The notes: generated from the letters alone by a model not told the origin. A DNA stretch of 64,000 bases from Clostridiales bacterium (GCA_012839345.1 DUNN01000022.1:62001-126000); one strand, 5' to 3'. Positions 26,727 through 37,200 are shown, counted from the stretch's first letter. Numbers and translations are program-made.

Positions 26727-27656
26727 TTATGGTTTCTTTTTTTCTGTGGCAACATGCACCGAATGGCCGTCGCTCAGAAAAAGAATGGTTCCGTAAATAT
26801 CGGTTCGGAATGTTTGCACGCCCTTATCATTCAGTCTTTTGATCACGTCATTTTTGGGCAGGTGGTTGGTGTCGTCCGCGACAGAAATCGCCGCGTACCG
26901 CGGCTGCACCGCTTTGATCAACTCGGCAGTAGTGGAAGTACTGCTTCCGTGGTGGCCGACTTTCAGAACATCTGCGGTAAGGTCAGCACCAGAGGCCAGC
27001 AGATCGGCTTCTTCTTCTTTTTCTGCGTCACCCATCAGCAGAAAATGTGTGTTGCCGTAAGTCAGCCGCAAAAGAATGGAATTATTGTTGGTACTGGTTC
27101 CGGTTTTCAAAGGACCAAGCACCTGAATTTTTAATTTTCCAAGGAAATAGGTGTCTCCGAATTTCGGGGCAGACGAAGCGAGTCTTTTTTCGTGTAGCAC
27201 TTCCTGCGTCAGACGGTATTCCTCGCTTAATGGGATAAGTTCCAATGGGATTGCCGGAGCCAGATAATGTTCCACGGAAAAGCGGCGGATAATTTCACTC
27301 AGTCCGCCGATATGGTCGCTGTCGGGGTGGGTGTTTACTACATAATCCAGCGTTTTCACGCCGCGGCGTTTCAAGTATTCCGCGACCGGTTCCCCACAGT
27401 CGATGGTTCCGCCGTCCACCAGCATGTACTTTCCTTCGCATTCAATCAGAATGCTGTCGGCCTTGCCAACGTCAAGCACATGGACGGAAAGGGGACTTTG
27501 GTCAGCTGCATCTGTAAAATCCGTCAGGCCGAAGAAAGAATAAATCCGGTGCCGGAAAGCCGCCGCCCCATAGGGCAAAAGAGAAATAATGGTGCCGACG
27601 GCCAGCAAAAGCAGAAGAACCAGCTTCAGCGCCGTTTTACTTTTTTGCCGCTCCAT
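26727..27656 (-). CDS. ComEC-like metallo-beta-lactamase fold hydrolase
   Basis: A 309-residue protein with one N-terminal membrane segment (about residues 10-30) and an outside metallo-beta-lactamase domain. The metal ligands are in NTHPDSDHIGG, the central DGGTIDCGEP, LLMGDAEKEEE and KVGHHGSSTST. This is the arrangement of the C-terminal domain of the DNA-uptake channel ComEC, here alone and without the channel helices. Stand-alone versions are probably surface nucleases or phosphodiesterases; that is inference. The start ATG 27656 lies inside the 3' end of the YgiQ gene (31-base overlap), which indicates coupling. Confidence 0.88.
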   Translation of the reverse strand: MERQKSKTALKLVLLLLLAVGTIISLLPYGAAAFRHRIYSFFGLTDFTDAADQSPLSVHVLDVGKADSILIECEGKYMLVDGGTIDCGEPVAEYLKRRGVKTLDYVVNTHPDSDHIGGLSEIIRRFSVEHYLAPAIPLELIPLSEEYRLTQEVLHEKRLASSAPKFGDTYFLGKLKIQVLGPLKTGTSTNNNSILLRLTYGNTHFLLMGDAEKEEEADLLASGADLTADVLKVGHHGSSTSTTAELIKAVQPRYAAISVADDTNHLPKNDVIKRLNDKGVQTFRTDIYGTILFLSDGHSVHVATEKKKP

Positions 27657-29512
27657 TTTTTTTGCTTCTCTCTGTTGTTGTTTTGCCGGTGCAGATTATT
27701 TTGCGCGCGCAGCATTTCTGCGTTCGGGCGCACAAGGCAGCGCGCGTCCGTACCTATTAAATCGGTCCGTCCCGCTGCTTTCAGCGCGGCGATGACCAAA
27801 TCCTTATTCTTTGGGACAAAGTATTGAAGAAGTGCCCGCTGCATTGCCTTTTCATGGTCGGAACGAGGAACATAGACTTCTTTCAAGGTATAGGGATCCA
27901 ACCCCGTATAGAACATGCACGTTGAAATGGTACCGGGGGTTGGGTAAAAATCTTGTACCTGTTCCGGGCGAAGATGTTCCTTTTTCAGGAACAGTGCGAC
28001 TTCCACCGCGTCTTTCATGGTGCAGCCGGGGTGGGAAGACATCAAATAGGGGACAAGGTACTGTTCTTTCCCTGCTTCCTTACTGAGCTGGAAGAATTTT
28101 TTCTCAAATTTCAGGAAGGATTCAATGTGCGGTTTTCCCATCGTGTCCAGCACCTGCGCGGAGCAGTGCTCCGGCGCAACCTTTAGCTGGCCGCTCACAT
28201 GGTATTTTACCAATTCATGGAAAAAGGTGTCATCCGGGTCGTTTATGAGATAGTCAAAGCGGATGCCGGAACGAATAAACACCCGTTTTACACCCGGCAG
28301 GGCGCGAAGCTTTCGAAGAATCTCCAAATATTCCGATTCATCCACCTTCAGCGCAGGGCAGGGCTGCGGGGCAAGGCATTTCTTTCCTCCGCCACAAAGG
28401 CCGAGCTTGGCCTGCTTTTCACAGGAAGGATGACGGAAGTTTGCCGTCGGCCCACCCACATCGTGAATGTACCCTTTAAAGCGCGGATTCTGCACCAGCT
28501 TTTTGGCTTCCCGCAGAATGGATTCCTCACTGCGTGTTGCAATCGCGCGCCCCTGATGGAACGCGATGGAGCAGAAATTGCAAGCGCCGAAGCAGCCGCG
28601 GTTGTGGGTAATGGAAAATTCCACTTCTTCAATGGCGGGCACACCGCCCATCGGCTCATAGCAGGGGTGGTAGGTGCGCTCGTATGGCAAATCATAGACG
28701 GCGTCCAGTTCCGGCTGGGTTAGAGGCGGCATCGGGGGATTCTGCACCAGAATCCGGTCCCCGTGGCGCTGAATGATTTTTCTCCCGCGCACCGCGTCCT
28801 GTTCCTCCTGCTGCTTGCGGCAGGATATGGCATAGGCCCGTTTATTTTCCTGGACCTGTTCGTAACTGGGGCATTCCACCGCGGGGCCGGGCCGATATTC
28901 CTTTGTGGGAACCGTGTAGCAGGTTCCGCGGATGTCGGTTATGGTACAGATAGGCTCCCCAAAATTCAGGCGCCTTGCGATTTCTATCGTCTGATTTTCT
29001 CCCATGCCATAGACTAGAAGATCTGCGCCGGAATCCAGCAGAATAGAGGGGCGCACGGCATTGTCCCAATAATCGTAGTGCGCGAAGCGCCGAAGAGAGG
29101 CCTCCAGCCCGCCGATGATTACCGGGGAGTCGGGGTAAAGCTCTTTAATCTTTTTCGTGTAAACAATCACGGCACGGTCCGGACGCAGTCCGGTTTTACG
29201 GCCGGGGGAGTAGGCGTCCTCACTTCTGCGGCGGCGTGCGACCGTGTAATGCGCCACCATGGAATCAATGTTGCCGGAGTTGACCAGAAAGCCGAGCTTC
29301 GGTCTGCCAAATCGGGTAAAATCACGGTTGGTGCGCCAATCCGGCTGAGCCAGAATCGCCACGTGATACCCGTAATTTTCCAAAAGGCGGGAAAGGATAG
29401 CCGTTCCAAAGGACGGATGGTCCACATAGGCATCACCGGTGACGAATATAAAGTCGGGCGCATCCCAGCCCAACGCGGTTACTTCTGCCTGGGTAATTGG
29501 TAAAAAAGGCAT
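27626..29512 (-). CDS. YgiQ family radical SAM protein
   Basis: A 628-residue radical SAM enzyme. An N-terminal domain (FIFVTGDAYVDHPSFGTAIL) precedes the core, where the iron-sulphur site CFGACNFCS (Cys-x3-Cys-x2-Cys) is clear, and a C-terminal part has HPGCTMKDAVEVALFLK and QVQDFYPTPGT. The family is widespread, but its substrate is unknown. ATG 29512 begins the homology (MPFLPITQAEV) and has AAAGGA about eleven bases before it; the frame upstream to 29638 reads into the intergenic region and ftsK end. It is probably in one transcript with the downstream metallo-beta-lactamase and DUF3006 genes. Confidence 0.92.
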   Translation of the reverse strand: MPFLPITQAEVTALGWDAPDFIFVTGDAYVDHPSFGTAILSRLLENYGYHVAILAQPDWRTNRDFTRFGRPKLGFLVNSGNIDSMVAHYTVARRRRSEDAYSPGRKTGLRPDRAVIVYTKKIKELYPDSPVIIGGLEASLRRFAHYDYWDNAVRPSILLDSGADLLVYGMGENQTIEIARRLNFGEPICTITDIRGTCYTVPTKEYRPGPAVECPSYEQVQENKRAYAISCRKQQEEQDAVRGRKIIQRHGDRILVQNPPMPPLTQPELDAVYDLPYERTYHPCYEPMGGVPAIEEVEFSITHNRGCFGACNFCSIAFHQGRAIATRSEESILREAKKLVQNPRFKGYIHDVGGPTANFRHPSCEKQAKLGLCGGGKKCLAPQPCPALKVDESEYLEILRKLRALPGVKRVFIRSGIRFDYLINDPDDTFFHELVKYHVSGQLKVAPEHCSAQVLDTMGKPHIESFLKFEKKFFQLSKEAGKEQYLVPYLMSSHPGCTMKDAVEVALFLKKEHLRPEQVQDFYPTPGTISTCMFYTGLDPYTLKEVYVPRSDHEKAMQRALLQYFVPKNKDLVIAALKAAGRTDLIGTDARCLVRPNAEMLRAQNNLHRQNNNREKQKKWSGKKVKRR

Positions 29513-29571
29513 TCTTCTGTTTTCCTTTATAATAGAATCTGTTAGATACAGTTTAATACAAGATAAAAATT

Positions 29572-32103
29572 TTATTCTTTGTTTTGCGCAGTTTGCTGGT
29601 TCATAGCGTCGTTTTGCCGCATGCTCATTTCCAGCCACTGCTGGTAGGTAATTAGAACCTGACGCGGTTTGGAGCCTTCGTGCGGGCCTACAATTCCCAT
29701 TTGCTCCATTTCGTCAATCAGCCGGCCTGCGCGTGCATAGCCAAGGCGAAGGCGGCGCTGCAGCAGAGAAGTAGAGGCTTGCCCCGCTTCTACCACACAC
29801 TTAACCGCTTCGGGCATCATGGGGTCGGTATCGTCGCTGACGGAACTGTCTCCCGAATCCTTATCGACAACGGCGTTCTTTTCAATTTCTTCCGCGATGT
29901 TCTGATCATAGCCGGCTTCCTGCGTTTTCTTGACGAACGTAACAACGGATTCAATTTCTGCGTCGCTGACAAAACATCCCTGAATACGGGTCGGCTTTTG
30001 GGAACCAACCGGAGAGAACAACATATCGCCGCGGCCAAGCAGCTTTTCCGCCCCGCCGGTATCCAGAATGGTTCTGGAGTCCACCTGGGAGGAAACGGCA
30101 AAGGCAATTCGGCTTGGAATGTTGGCTTTGATAATACCGGTGATAACATCGACAGACGGGCGCTGGGTGGCGATTAGCAGATGCATTCCGGCGGCACGCG
30201 CCATCTGTGCCAGGCGGCAGATGGAATCCTCCACTTCGTTTGGCGCGGCCATCATCAAGTCGGCCAGCTCGTCGATGATGATAACAATCTGGGGCATGTG
30301 CTGCATCGGCTGGCCATTCGCATCTTGATAGCCGCAGGAAGCCGCGAGTGCATTGTAGCCATGCAGGTCACGCACGTTGTTTTCTGCGAAAATCTTATAG
30401 CGCTTCAGCATTTCCGTAACAGCCCAGTTTAGTGCTCCGGCGGCCTTGCGCGGTTCGGTGACAACCGGCACCAGAAGGTGAGGAATTCCGTTGTAAATAC
30501 CAAGTTCCACGACCTTCGGGTCAATCATCAGAAAACGGACTTCATCCGGAGTGGATTTATACAGCAGACTGATAATAAAGGAGTTGATGCATACGGATTT
30601 ACCGGAACCGGTAGAACCGGCAATCAGTAAATGCGGCATTTTCCCAAGGTCGGCCGTCACGACTTCTCCGGCAATGTCGCGGCCAAGCACGACCGTCAGC
30701 CGGCTTTTCGCCGTAGTGAAACTGTTGGATTCAATCAGCTCGCGCATCCGCACCACGCTGATTTTTTTATTCGGAACTTCTATGCCTACTGCGGCTTTTC
30801 CGGGAATCGGCGCTTCAATTCGCACGCCGGAAGCCGCAAGGTTCATGGCAATGTCGTCGGACAGGTTGGTAATCTTGCTGATTTTTACCCCCGCAGCGGG
30901 CTGCAGTTCATAGCGTGTTACCGCGGGACCGCGGCTGATATCCATGATTTTTGTCTGTACGCCAAAGCTTTTCAGGGTCTGTACCAGCATTTGGCCGTTC
31001 ATTTTCAGTTCTTCGGTGACTTCCTGTTCGTTCACCTGCTTAGAGGCTTCCAGCATGGAAACGGGTGGGAAGTGGTAATTTCCGTCCTGCGGCGGTTCGT
31101 CGGTGAACATCGTCATCTGAACCGGCACGCCGACCGGTGTGTTTTGCTCGTCTTTCTGGGCCGTTTCCTGCTTGCGGGCGGCAAATTGGGCGGCGGCTTC
31201 CTCTACACCGGTTTTATCCGTGGGGGCCGGTGCGGCGGCTTCCTTAGCGGGCGCCGCAGGCTCCACTTTTTCCACGACCGGTTCTTTCATACCAAATACT
31301 TTTTCCAGCTTTTCTAACTTTTTGCTCTTTTCTTTTGCTGGAGTTTTTCCAGGGGACTGTACTGGATGCTGAGGCAGCTCGTCTTCCGGCCCGAGCGCAA
31401 TATCAATGTTTGTACTGCGGCTGCGCTGCAGCTGCCTTTGTTCCCGTACGTTGTTAAAGTTGGTGGCAACCATATCTGCTGGCTTGGTAATCGCGCGGAA
31501 AAGCTCCACAAGGCTGGTACCGGTCAGAATCATGACCGTGACAAACAGCGCGAGAATAATGACGATTTTCGCGCCCGCACTGCCCAGTCCCGCGACCAGC
31601 AGAATCCCAAGCAGGCCGCTGAACAGACCGGCACCGCTGCGCTCAATTCCAAGTTCATACAGGTGTTTCAGGGTGCTCCAATAGGAGGAAAGCGCCGTGT
31701 TTTCCTTCTCTGTAAAGATGTATACGGCAGAGCAAAACAGGGTGATGATGATTATGATCATAATCACCTTACTGCTCAGTCGGTTGTTCTGTCGCTCCAA
31801 GGCAGTCACAATGGATATGTAACACAGCAGGATGGGCCAAGCAATGGCGCATGTCCCGAACAAACCGAGCAGAACGTTGTGCGTCCACAGCCACAGGTGG
31901 TCACCGTTAATAATCACCAGACAGGCCATTAAAATGGAAACGGCGAATAGCATAATTGCCTGAATTTGATTGTTCTGCCGCATTCTTTCCGGGTCTTTAA
32001 TTGGTTTTGCCCTGCTGTTTGCTGCGGCTTTTGCCGGTTTTGTTCCGCCGCGCGGCCGCGCATGCTGCGCGGGCCTTTTCGTTTGTGTTTTTCCTCTTGC
32101 CAC
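29572..32103 (-). CDS. ftsK: DNA translocase FtsK/SpoIIIE
   Basis: An 843-residue DNA pump for chromosome segregation at the division or sporulation septum. After a basic N-terminus come four or five membrane helices (about residues 45-200), then a low-complexity Lys/Pro/Ala/Glu linker (about 215-360), then the motor: alpha/beta domains with Walker [11 protein letters not shown] and Walker [14 protein letters not shown], and a C-terminal winged-helix gamma domain that reads KOPS/SRS sites ([20 protein letters not shown]). The start is GTG 32103 after AAAGGTG. The ClpP-like gene just upstream matches the tepA-spoIIIE order of Bacillus. Which of FtsK or SpoIIIE roles it serves cannot be told. 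Confidence 0.96.
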   Translation of the reverse strand: MARGKTQTKRPAQHARPRGGTKPAKAAANSRAKPIKDPERMRQNNQIQAIMLFAVSILMACLVIINGDHLWLWTHNVLLGLFGTCAIAWPILLCYISIVTALERQNNRLSSKVIMIIIIITLFCSAVYIFTEKENTALSSYWSTLKHLYELGIERSGAGLFSGLLGILLVAGLGSAGAKIVIILALFVTVMILTGTSLVELFRAITKPADMVATNFNNVREQRQLQRSRSTNIDIALGPEDELPQHPVQSPGKTPAKEKSKKLEKLEKVFGMKEPVVEKVEPAAPAKEAAAPAPTDKTGVEEAAAQFAARKQETAQKDEQNTPVGVPVQMTMFTDEPPQDGNYHFPPVSMLEASKQVNEQEVTEELKMNGQMLVQTLKSFGVQTKIMDISRGPAVTRYELQPAAGVKISKITNLSDDIAMNLAASGVRIEAPIPGKAAVGIEVPNKKISVVRMRELIESNSFTTAKSRLTVVLGRDIAGEVVTADLGKMPHLLIAGSTGSGKSVCINSFIISLLYKSTPDEVRFLMIDPKVVELGIYNGIPHLLVPVVTEPRKAAGALNWAVTEMLKRYKIFAENNVRDLHGYNALAASCGYQDANGQPMQHMPQIVIIIDELADLMMAAPNEVEDSICRLAQMARAAGMHLLIATQRPSVDVITGIIKANIPSRIAFAVSSQVDSRTILDTGGAEKLLGRGDMLFSPVGSQKPTRIQGCFVSDAEIESVVTFVKKTQEAGYDQNIAEEIEKNAVVDKDSGDSSVSDDTDPMMPEAVKCVVEAGQASTSLLQRRLRLGYARAGRLIDEMEQMGIVGPHEGSKPRQVLITYQQWLEMSMRQNDAMNQQTAQNKE

Positions 32104-32238
32104 TGTACGATCACCTTTATTTTAAAATTCCACTTTTTTGTCTGTACTTAACACTACTTAAAAACGCCGCTGAGGAAAGCAAAAGGTTTTAACCGTTATA
32201 TGTAACGGGCGGCATGGGCCGCCCGGAAAAAGTGCTTT

Positions 32239-33021
32239 TTAGGAATCAGCGGGTTTTCTTTTTGCTGGTTTTGATGCTGTTTTCGTTTTGGACTTGTCCT
32301 CTGATTTCGTGCCGGTTCGGGTGTCTTTTTTCCGGTTTTCATCAATCATTTTGTTCAGGCATTCCATCGCGTCGGAAAGCGTTCCGAGCGAATCAATCAA
32401 ACCCTCGCTGACTGCGTCTGGGCCATCCAAAACGCTGCCAACGTCCATTACCAGTTCCTGTGTATTCATGGCCAACTCGTAAAAACGCTCCATCGACATC
32501 TTCGAGTTCTGGGTCACAAATTTTGCAATGCGTTCCTGCATGCGCTGAAAATATTCCAGTGTCTGCGGTACCCCCAGTAGCATTCCGTTCATCCGCACCG
32601 GATGAATTGTCATGGTTGCGGTAGGGGCGATAAAAGAATGCTTTGCGGCAACGGCAAGCGGCACGCCAATGGAATGCCCGCCGCCCAAAACCAAGGATAC
32701 GGTGGGCTTTTTCATTCCGGATACCAGCTCGGCCAGCGCAAGGCCGGCCTCCACATCGCCGCCTACAGTATTTAAAATCATCAGCAGGCCGTCCACATCT
32801 GGCGATTCCTCAATGGCAACCAGCTGCGGAATTACATGCTCATATTTTGTGGTTTTGTTTTGCGAAGGAAGAATATAGTGCCCTTCGATTTGACCAATAA
32901 TGGTTAGGCAATGAATCGTGTGGACGCCGTCACTCGTCAGTATGGAGCCTGTATCAATGATTTGATGCGTTTGCTGCACTTGTTTTTCGCTTTGTTCTTC
33001 CGAGGTACTTGTTGTACTCAT
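32239..33021 (-). CDS. ClpP-like (TepA/YmfB family) serine protease
   Basis: A 260-residue ClpP-fold protein of the TepA/YmfB kind. The nucleophile elbow [11 protein letters not shown] supplies the Ser, the His is in [11 protein letters not shown], and an Asp lies further on (about residues 110-190). N-terminal 20 residues and a Lys/Ser/Thr-rich tail of about 30 residues ([19 protein letters not shown]) flank the fold. Bacillus TepA was linked to protein export; a cytoplasmic protease role is otherwise inferred. It stands before ftsK in the same direction as in Bacillus. ATG 33021 follows GGAGGG. Confidence 0.88.
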   Translation of the reverse strand: MSTTSTSEEQSEKQVQQTHQIIDTGSILTSDGVHTIHCLTIIGQIEGHYILPSQNKTTKYEHVIPQLVAIEESPDVDGLLMILNTVGGDVEAGLALAELVSGMKKPTVSLVLGGGHSIGVPLAVAAKHSFIAPTATMTIHPVRMNGMLLGVPQTLEYFQRMQERIAKFVTQNSKMSMERFYELAMNTQELVMDVGSVLDGPDAVSEGLIDSLGTLSDAMECLNKMIDENRKKDTRTGTKSEDKSKTKTASKPAKRKPADS

Positions 33022-33100
33022 TCACAATCCCTCCTTCGGTTAGTTTGCCGTAGGAGGCGGAATCTCATACACAAAAAGCGGCAATAATTTCGTAAACATT

Positions 33101-33129
33101 ATTATAGCATTTGTTTTGATTTTCATCAA
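33101..33129 (-). promoter_or_regulatory. Sigma-A promoter for the ClpP-like/ftsK operon
   Basis: Reading leftward: TTGATG (33129-33124), a 17-base spacer ending in TGC (extended -10) and TATAAT (33106-33101). Confidence 0.8.
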
Positions 33130-33168
33130 GAAAAGAACGTTCCATTTTCTCATTCGCAATGATAATCC

Positions 33169-33190
33169 TGACAAGCCGATTGACAAGCCG
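33169..33190 (+). repeat. Direct repeat at the aconitase promoter
   Basis: Two perfect copies of TGACAAGCCG (33169-33178 and 33181-33190) on a 12-base period; the second forms most of the -35 of the aconitase promoter. A regulator-binding site is possible. Confidence 0.5.
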
Positions 33191-33208
33191 CCTATTTTAT
33201 AAGATAAT
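33180..33208 (+). promoter_or_regulatory. Sigma-A promoter for the aconitase operon
   Basis: TTGACA (33180-33185), a 17-base spacer and GATAAT (33203-33208), about 70 bases before the aconitase ATG. Confidence 0.8.
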
Positions 33209-33276
33209 AACTATATATTTAATAATATCTTTGTCCACTATACTGATTTAGAAAAGAAACGGGAGGCTCTCACTCA

Positions 33277-35208
33277 ATGGGGTTAACTTTGGCTCAAAAA
33301 ATTATAAAAAACCACCTGCTTAGCGGGGATATGACGGTCGGCAGCGAAATTGGCTTGAAGATTGACCAAACGCTTACCCAGGATGCAACTGGAACCATGG
33401 CTTACCTGGAATTTGAGGCGATGGGAGTTCCCAGGGTCAAAACAGAGCGTTCCGTAGCCTATATCGATCATAACACGCTTCAAACCGGTTTTGAAAACGC
33501 GGATGACCATCGCTATATTCAGTCGGTTGCAAAAAAACATGGAATTTATTTTTCCCGCCCCGGCAATGGAATTTGCCATCAGGTGCATCTGGAACGCTTC
33601 GGCATTCCGGGCAAAACCCTGATTGGTTCTGACAGCCACACCCCCACGGGTGGTGGAATTGGAATGCTCGCCATGGGCGCGGGCGGCCTAGACGTTGCGG
33701 TTGCCATGGGCGGTGGCCCTTACTATATTACCATGCCGAAAATGCTGCGAATCAACCTGATCGGCAAGCTGGGCCCATGGGTCAGCGCGAAAGACGTGAT
33801 TCTGGAAGTGTTGCGGATCCTCAGTGTTAAGGGCGGCGTGGGTAAAATTGTGGAGTACGGCGGCCCCGGCGTGGCTACTTTGACCGTCCCGGAACGCGCC
33901 ACTATTACCAATATGGGCGCGGAGCTTGGCGCAACCACTTCGATTTTCCCCTCCGATGAAGTTACCCGCAGCTTTTTAAAAGCGCAGGGCCGCGAAAGCG
34001 ACTGGAAAGAACTTCTGCCGGATGACGACGCGGTTTACGACGAAACCATTACCATTGACCTGTCTGCGCTGAAACCGCTGGCGGCCTGTCCGCACAGCCC
34101 GGATGCAGTGAAAACGGTGGACGAGATTGGTCCAATTAAGGTCGATCAGGTGTGTATCGGCTCCTGCACCAACTCCTCTTATCTTGATTTAATGCGCGTT
34201 GCTTCTATCCTGAAGGGCAAAACGGTTCATCCGGATGTCAGCCTTGCGATTGCACCGGGTTCCAAGCAGGTTTACAATATGCTTGCGCAGAACGGTGCGC
34301 TTGCCGACCTGATTTCGGCGGGCGCGCGGATTTTGGAGTGTGCCTGCGGCCCATGCATCGGCATGGGGCAGTCCCCAAATTCCAAGGGCGTTTCGCTGCG
34401 CACCTTCAACCGGAATTTTGAAGGCCGTTCCGGCACTGCCGACGCACAGATTTATCTGGTCAGCCCGGAAACCGCCTGTGCTTCTGCGCTTAGCGGGGTG
34501 TTGACCAATCCGCAGACATTGGGGAAGGAAGACCCGATTGCTCTGCCGGAAACGTTCCTGATTAACGACAATATGATTCTTCCGCCCGCTAGTGAAGAAG
34601 AGGCCGAAAAGGTTGAAATTCTGCGCGGTCCTAATATTAAGGAATTCCCGACCACCACGGCGCTTCCGCATAGCATTGAAGCGAAAGCACTGCTGAAAGT
34701 CGGCGACAACATTACGACTGACCACATTATGCCGGCGGGGGCGAAAATTCTTCCGTACCGTTCCAACATCCCGTACCTTTCCAACTTCTGCTTTGGCGTC
34801 TGCGATAAGGAATTTCCGGAGCGCTGCCGTCAGAACGGAAAAGGCATCATCATCGGCGGAGCTAATTACGGCCAGGGTTCTTCCCGTGAACACGCCGCGC
34901 TGGTTCCTCTCTATCTTGGCATTAAAGCGGTGATTGTGAAGAGCTTTGCCCGCATCCATTGCGCAAATCTGGCAAACGCCGGAATTCTTCCGCTGGCCTT
35001 CGAAAACGAAGCCGATTACGATACCATCGACCAGATGGACGAACTGGAACTGCCGAATATCCGTGAGGCCATTCAGAACCACGGAAAGATTCTTGTGAAA
35101 AACAAAACAAAAGGCACCGAATTTGAAGTGAGAGCAGTATTGACCGACCGTCAGCGCAATATGGTTTTGGCAGGCGGCTTGTTGAATTATACCAGAGAAC
35201 AAAACTAA
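33277..35208 (+). CDS. acn: Aconitate hydratase
   Basis: A 643-residue enzyme that converts citrate to isocitrate with a [4Fe-4S] cluster. Ligand cysteines are in VCIGSCTNSS and ECACGPCIGMGQ; substrate-site motifs are SDSHTPTGGGIGMLAMGAGG, GGANYGQGSSREHAALVPL in the swivel domain, and ITTDHIMPAG. The length (about 640) fits the compact aconitase type seen in anaerobic Firmicutes, which is nearer to the mitochondrial enzyme than to the 900-residue AcnA. ATG 33277 follows GGGAGG. The isocitrate dehydrogenase gene follows after 92 bases, so the two make 2-oxoglutarate for glutamate synthesis. Confidence 0.97.
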   Translation: MGLTLAQKIIKNHLLSGDMTVGSEIGLKIDQTLTQDATGTMAYLEFEAMGVPRVKTERSVAYIDHNTLQTGFENADDHRYIQSVAKKHGIYFSRPGNGICHQVHLERFGIPGKTLIGSDSHTPTGGGIGMLAMGAGGLDVAVAMGGGPYYITMPKMLRINLIGKLGPWVSAKDVILEVLRILSVKGGVGKIVEYGGPGVATLTVPERATITNMGAELGATTSIFPSDEVTRSFLKAQGRESDWKELLPDDDAVYDETITIDLSALKPLAACPHSPDAVKTVDEIGPIKVDQVCIGSCTNSSYLDLMRVASILKGKTVHPDVSLAIAPGSKQVYNMLAQNGALADLISAGARILECACGPCIGMGQSPNSKGVSLRTFNRNFEGRSGTADAQIYLVSPETACASALSGVLTNPQTLGKEDPIALPETFLINDNMILPPASEEEAEKVEILRGPNIKEFPTTTALPHSIEAKALLKVGDNITTDHIMPAGAKILPYRSNIPYLSNFCFGVCDKEFPERCRQNGKGIIIGGANYGQGSSREHAALVPLYLGIKAVIVKSFARIHCANLANAGILPLAFENEADYDTIDQMDELELPNIREAIQNHGKILVKNKTKGTEFEVRAVLTDRQRNMVLAGGLLNYTREQN

Positions 35209-35300
35209 CTGCCTGTGCAGTTTTTCAGCTGGACGGGGAAGTTCCGCACGCTGGGTGCAGCGGGACTTCCGGTTCGCAGGGAAAGGATGGTCATTAAAAT

Positions 35301-36509
35301 ATGGATAAAATTCAGATGAAAACACCCTTGGTCGAGATGGACGGGGATGAAATGACCCGCGTCATCTGGAAGATGATAAAAGACATTCTGATTACACCTT
35401 ATGTCGACCTGAAAACGGAATACTATGACCTCGGTTTGGAAAACCGCGATGCAACCAATGATCAGGTGACCTTGGATTCCGCGAATGCCACGAAAAAATA
35501 CGGCGTGGCGGTCAAATGCGCCACTATTACCCCGAACGCCGCGCGCGTTAAGGAATACAATCTGAAAGAGATGTGGAAATCTCCGAATGGAACCATCCGC
35601 GCAATTCTGGACGGTACGGTGTTCCGCGCTCCGATTCTGGTTAAGGGAATTTCCCCGTATATTTCGAACTGGAAGAAGCCGATTACCATTGCCCGCCATG
35701 CTTATGGTGATGTTTACCGCAATGTGGAGCTCTCAGTTCCGGCCGGTTCTAAGGCGGAGCTTCTTGTAACCCGGCCCGACGGAACGGAAGAACGCGCATT
35801 GATCCATGATTTTAAGACTCCCGGTATTATTCAGGGGCAGCACAATCTCGACAAAAGTATTGAAAGTTTTGCCAAATCGTGCTTTAATTATGCTTTGGAC
35901 ACAAAACAGGATGTCTGGTTCTCCACCAAGGATACGATATCCAAAAAATACGACCATCGTTTTAAGGATATCTTTCAAGAGATTTTTGACAAAGATTACA
36001 AAGAGGCCTTTGAAAAAGCAGGAATTACCTACTTCTATACTCTGATTGACGACGCTGTGGCCCGTGTTGTCCGTTCGGAAGGCGGCTTCATTTGGGCCTG
36101 CAAAAACTATGACGGCGATGTTATGAGTGATATGGTCGCGACGGCGTTCGGAAGTCTGGCCATGATGACCAGCGTTCTGGTTTCTCCCGACGGGGTGTAC
36201 GAATATGAAGCGGCGCATGGTACCGTGCAGCGCCACTATTACAAGCACCTGAAAGGGGAAAAGACGTCTACCAATTCGATGGCGACTTTGTTTGCATGGA
36301 CCGGCGCACTGAAAAAGCGCGCAGAGCTTGATGCCCTGCCGGAATTGATGCGTTTTGCACAAATGCTGGAAGAAGCGTCCCTGCAGACCATTGAAGACGG
36401 CGTCATGACCGGCGATCTTGCCAGTCTTTCCACACTGCCCAACAAGCAGTCGGTTGATACGGAGACGTTTCTTCGGGAAATTGGGAAAAGGCTTGCTTTG
36501 AAACTGTAA
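35301..36509 (+). CDS. icd: NADP-dependent isocitrate dehydrogenase (eukaryote-like type)
   Basis: A 402-residue enzyme oxidising isocitrate to 2-oxoglutarate. The opening [20 protein letters not shown] and later [14 protein letters not shown] are typical of the eukaryote-like homodimeric NADP type (type II), not the Escherichia coli type. Metal and substrate residues lie in the [10 protein letters not shown] and [14 protein letters not shown]-like regions; [19 protein letters not shown] is the expected metal-binding stretch. ATG 35301 is preceded by AAAGGAT. A small hairpin in the aconitase gap (GGAAGT... / ...ACTTCC) may adjust expression but lacks a T run. Confidence 0.96.
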   Translation: MDKIQMKTPLVEMDGDEMTRVIWKMIKDILITPYVDLKTEYYDLGLENRDATNDQVTLDSANATKKYGVAVKCATITPNAARVKEYNLKEMWKSPNGTIRAILDGTVFRAPILVKGISPYISNWKKPITIARHAYGDVYRNVELSVPAGSKAELLVTRPDGTEERALIHDFKTPGIIQGQHNLDKSIESFAKSCFNYALDTKQDVWFSTKDTISKKYDHRFKDIFQEIFDKDYKEAFEKAGITYFYTLIDDAVARVVRSEGGFIWACKNYDGDVMSDMVATAFGSLAMMTSVLVSPDGVYEYEAAHGTVQRHYYKHLKGEKTSTNSMATLFAWTGALKKRAELDALPELMRFAQMLEEASLQTIEDGVMTGDLASLSTLPNKQSVDTETFLREIGKRLALKL

Positions 36510-36539
36510 TTTAAGCAGGATAAACGGAGGTAATGCGTT

Positions 36540-37184
36540 GTGCCAAAACGCGAGAATATTTCAATGTCTGTCATCCGGCGGCTGCCCCGGTATTATCGTT
36601 TTTTAAAACACCTGAGAAGCAAAGGCGTGGTTCGAATTTCATCCACCGAGCTTTCGGCAAAACTGGGTCTTACCGCATCGCAAATCCGTCAAGATTTAAA
36701 CTGTTTCGGCGGGTTTGGCCAGCAGGGCTACGGTTATATGGTGGACCAGCTCTGTGAAGAAATCGCCCATATCCTGGGCTTGTCAAACGGGTACAAAACG
36801 ATTCTGCTCGGTGCCGGCAACCTGGGGCAGGCGATCGCTTCGCATATGTCTTTTGAAGATGATGGCTTCAATCTAATCGGTATTTTCGACAGCGCGCCGC
36901 AGAAAATCGGCAAAACGGTGAACGGCCTTACCGTGCAGGATATTGCCAGTTTGGAAGAGTTTTGTCAGGCCGATATGCCCTCGATGGCGGTACTGTGCGT
37001 TCCCAGAGAAGCTTCCGCCGTACTGGTGGAACGTCTGTATAATATCGGTGTGCGCAATTTCTGGAATTTCAGTCACTACGACATTATTATGAAATATCCG
37101 GACGCACTGGTGGAAAATGTGCATCTGAGCGACAGCCTGATGACACTTTGCTATAAAATTTCTAATACGCCAGATGCTTCCTGA
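36540..37184 (+). CDS. rex: Redox-sensing transcriptional repressor Rex
   Basis: A 214-residue NADH/NAD+ sensor. The N-terminal winged helix is visible (LPRYYRFLKHLRSKGVVRISSTELS, then LTASQIRQDLNCFGGFGQQGYGY), followed by a Rossmann domain with ILLGAGNLGQAIASH (GxGxxG-type) and a domain-swapped C-terminal helix. Rex represses fermentation and NADH-consuming genes until NADH rises. GTG 36540 follows ACGGAGGT. It lies 30 bases after the isocitrate dehydrogenase gene, so the sensor shares the transcript of an NADP-reducing pathway. I did not find a clear Rex operator (TTGTTAA-N4-TTAACAA) within the window. Confidence 0.95.
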   Translation: MPKRENISMSVIRRLPRYYRFLKHLRSKGVVRISSTELSAKLGLTASQIRQDLNCFGGFGQQGYGYMVDQLCEEIAHILGLSNGYKTILLGAGNLGQAIASHMSFEDDGFNLIGIFDSAPQKIGKTVNGLTVQDIASLEEFCQADMPSMAVLCVPREASAVLVERLYNIGVRNFWNFSHYDIIMKYPDALVENVHLSDSLMTLCYKISNTPDAS

Positions 37185-37200
37185 CTGTCTTTGATTCTAA

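Noticed and set aside
32196-32232. GC-rich hairpin (GGGCGGC/GCCGCCC) after the ClpP-like gene as a terminator
   Set aside because: It lacks a T run on the leftward strand, and ftsK follows in the same direction, so it is more likely an internal RNA structure in the operon.
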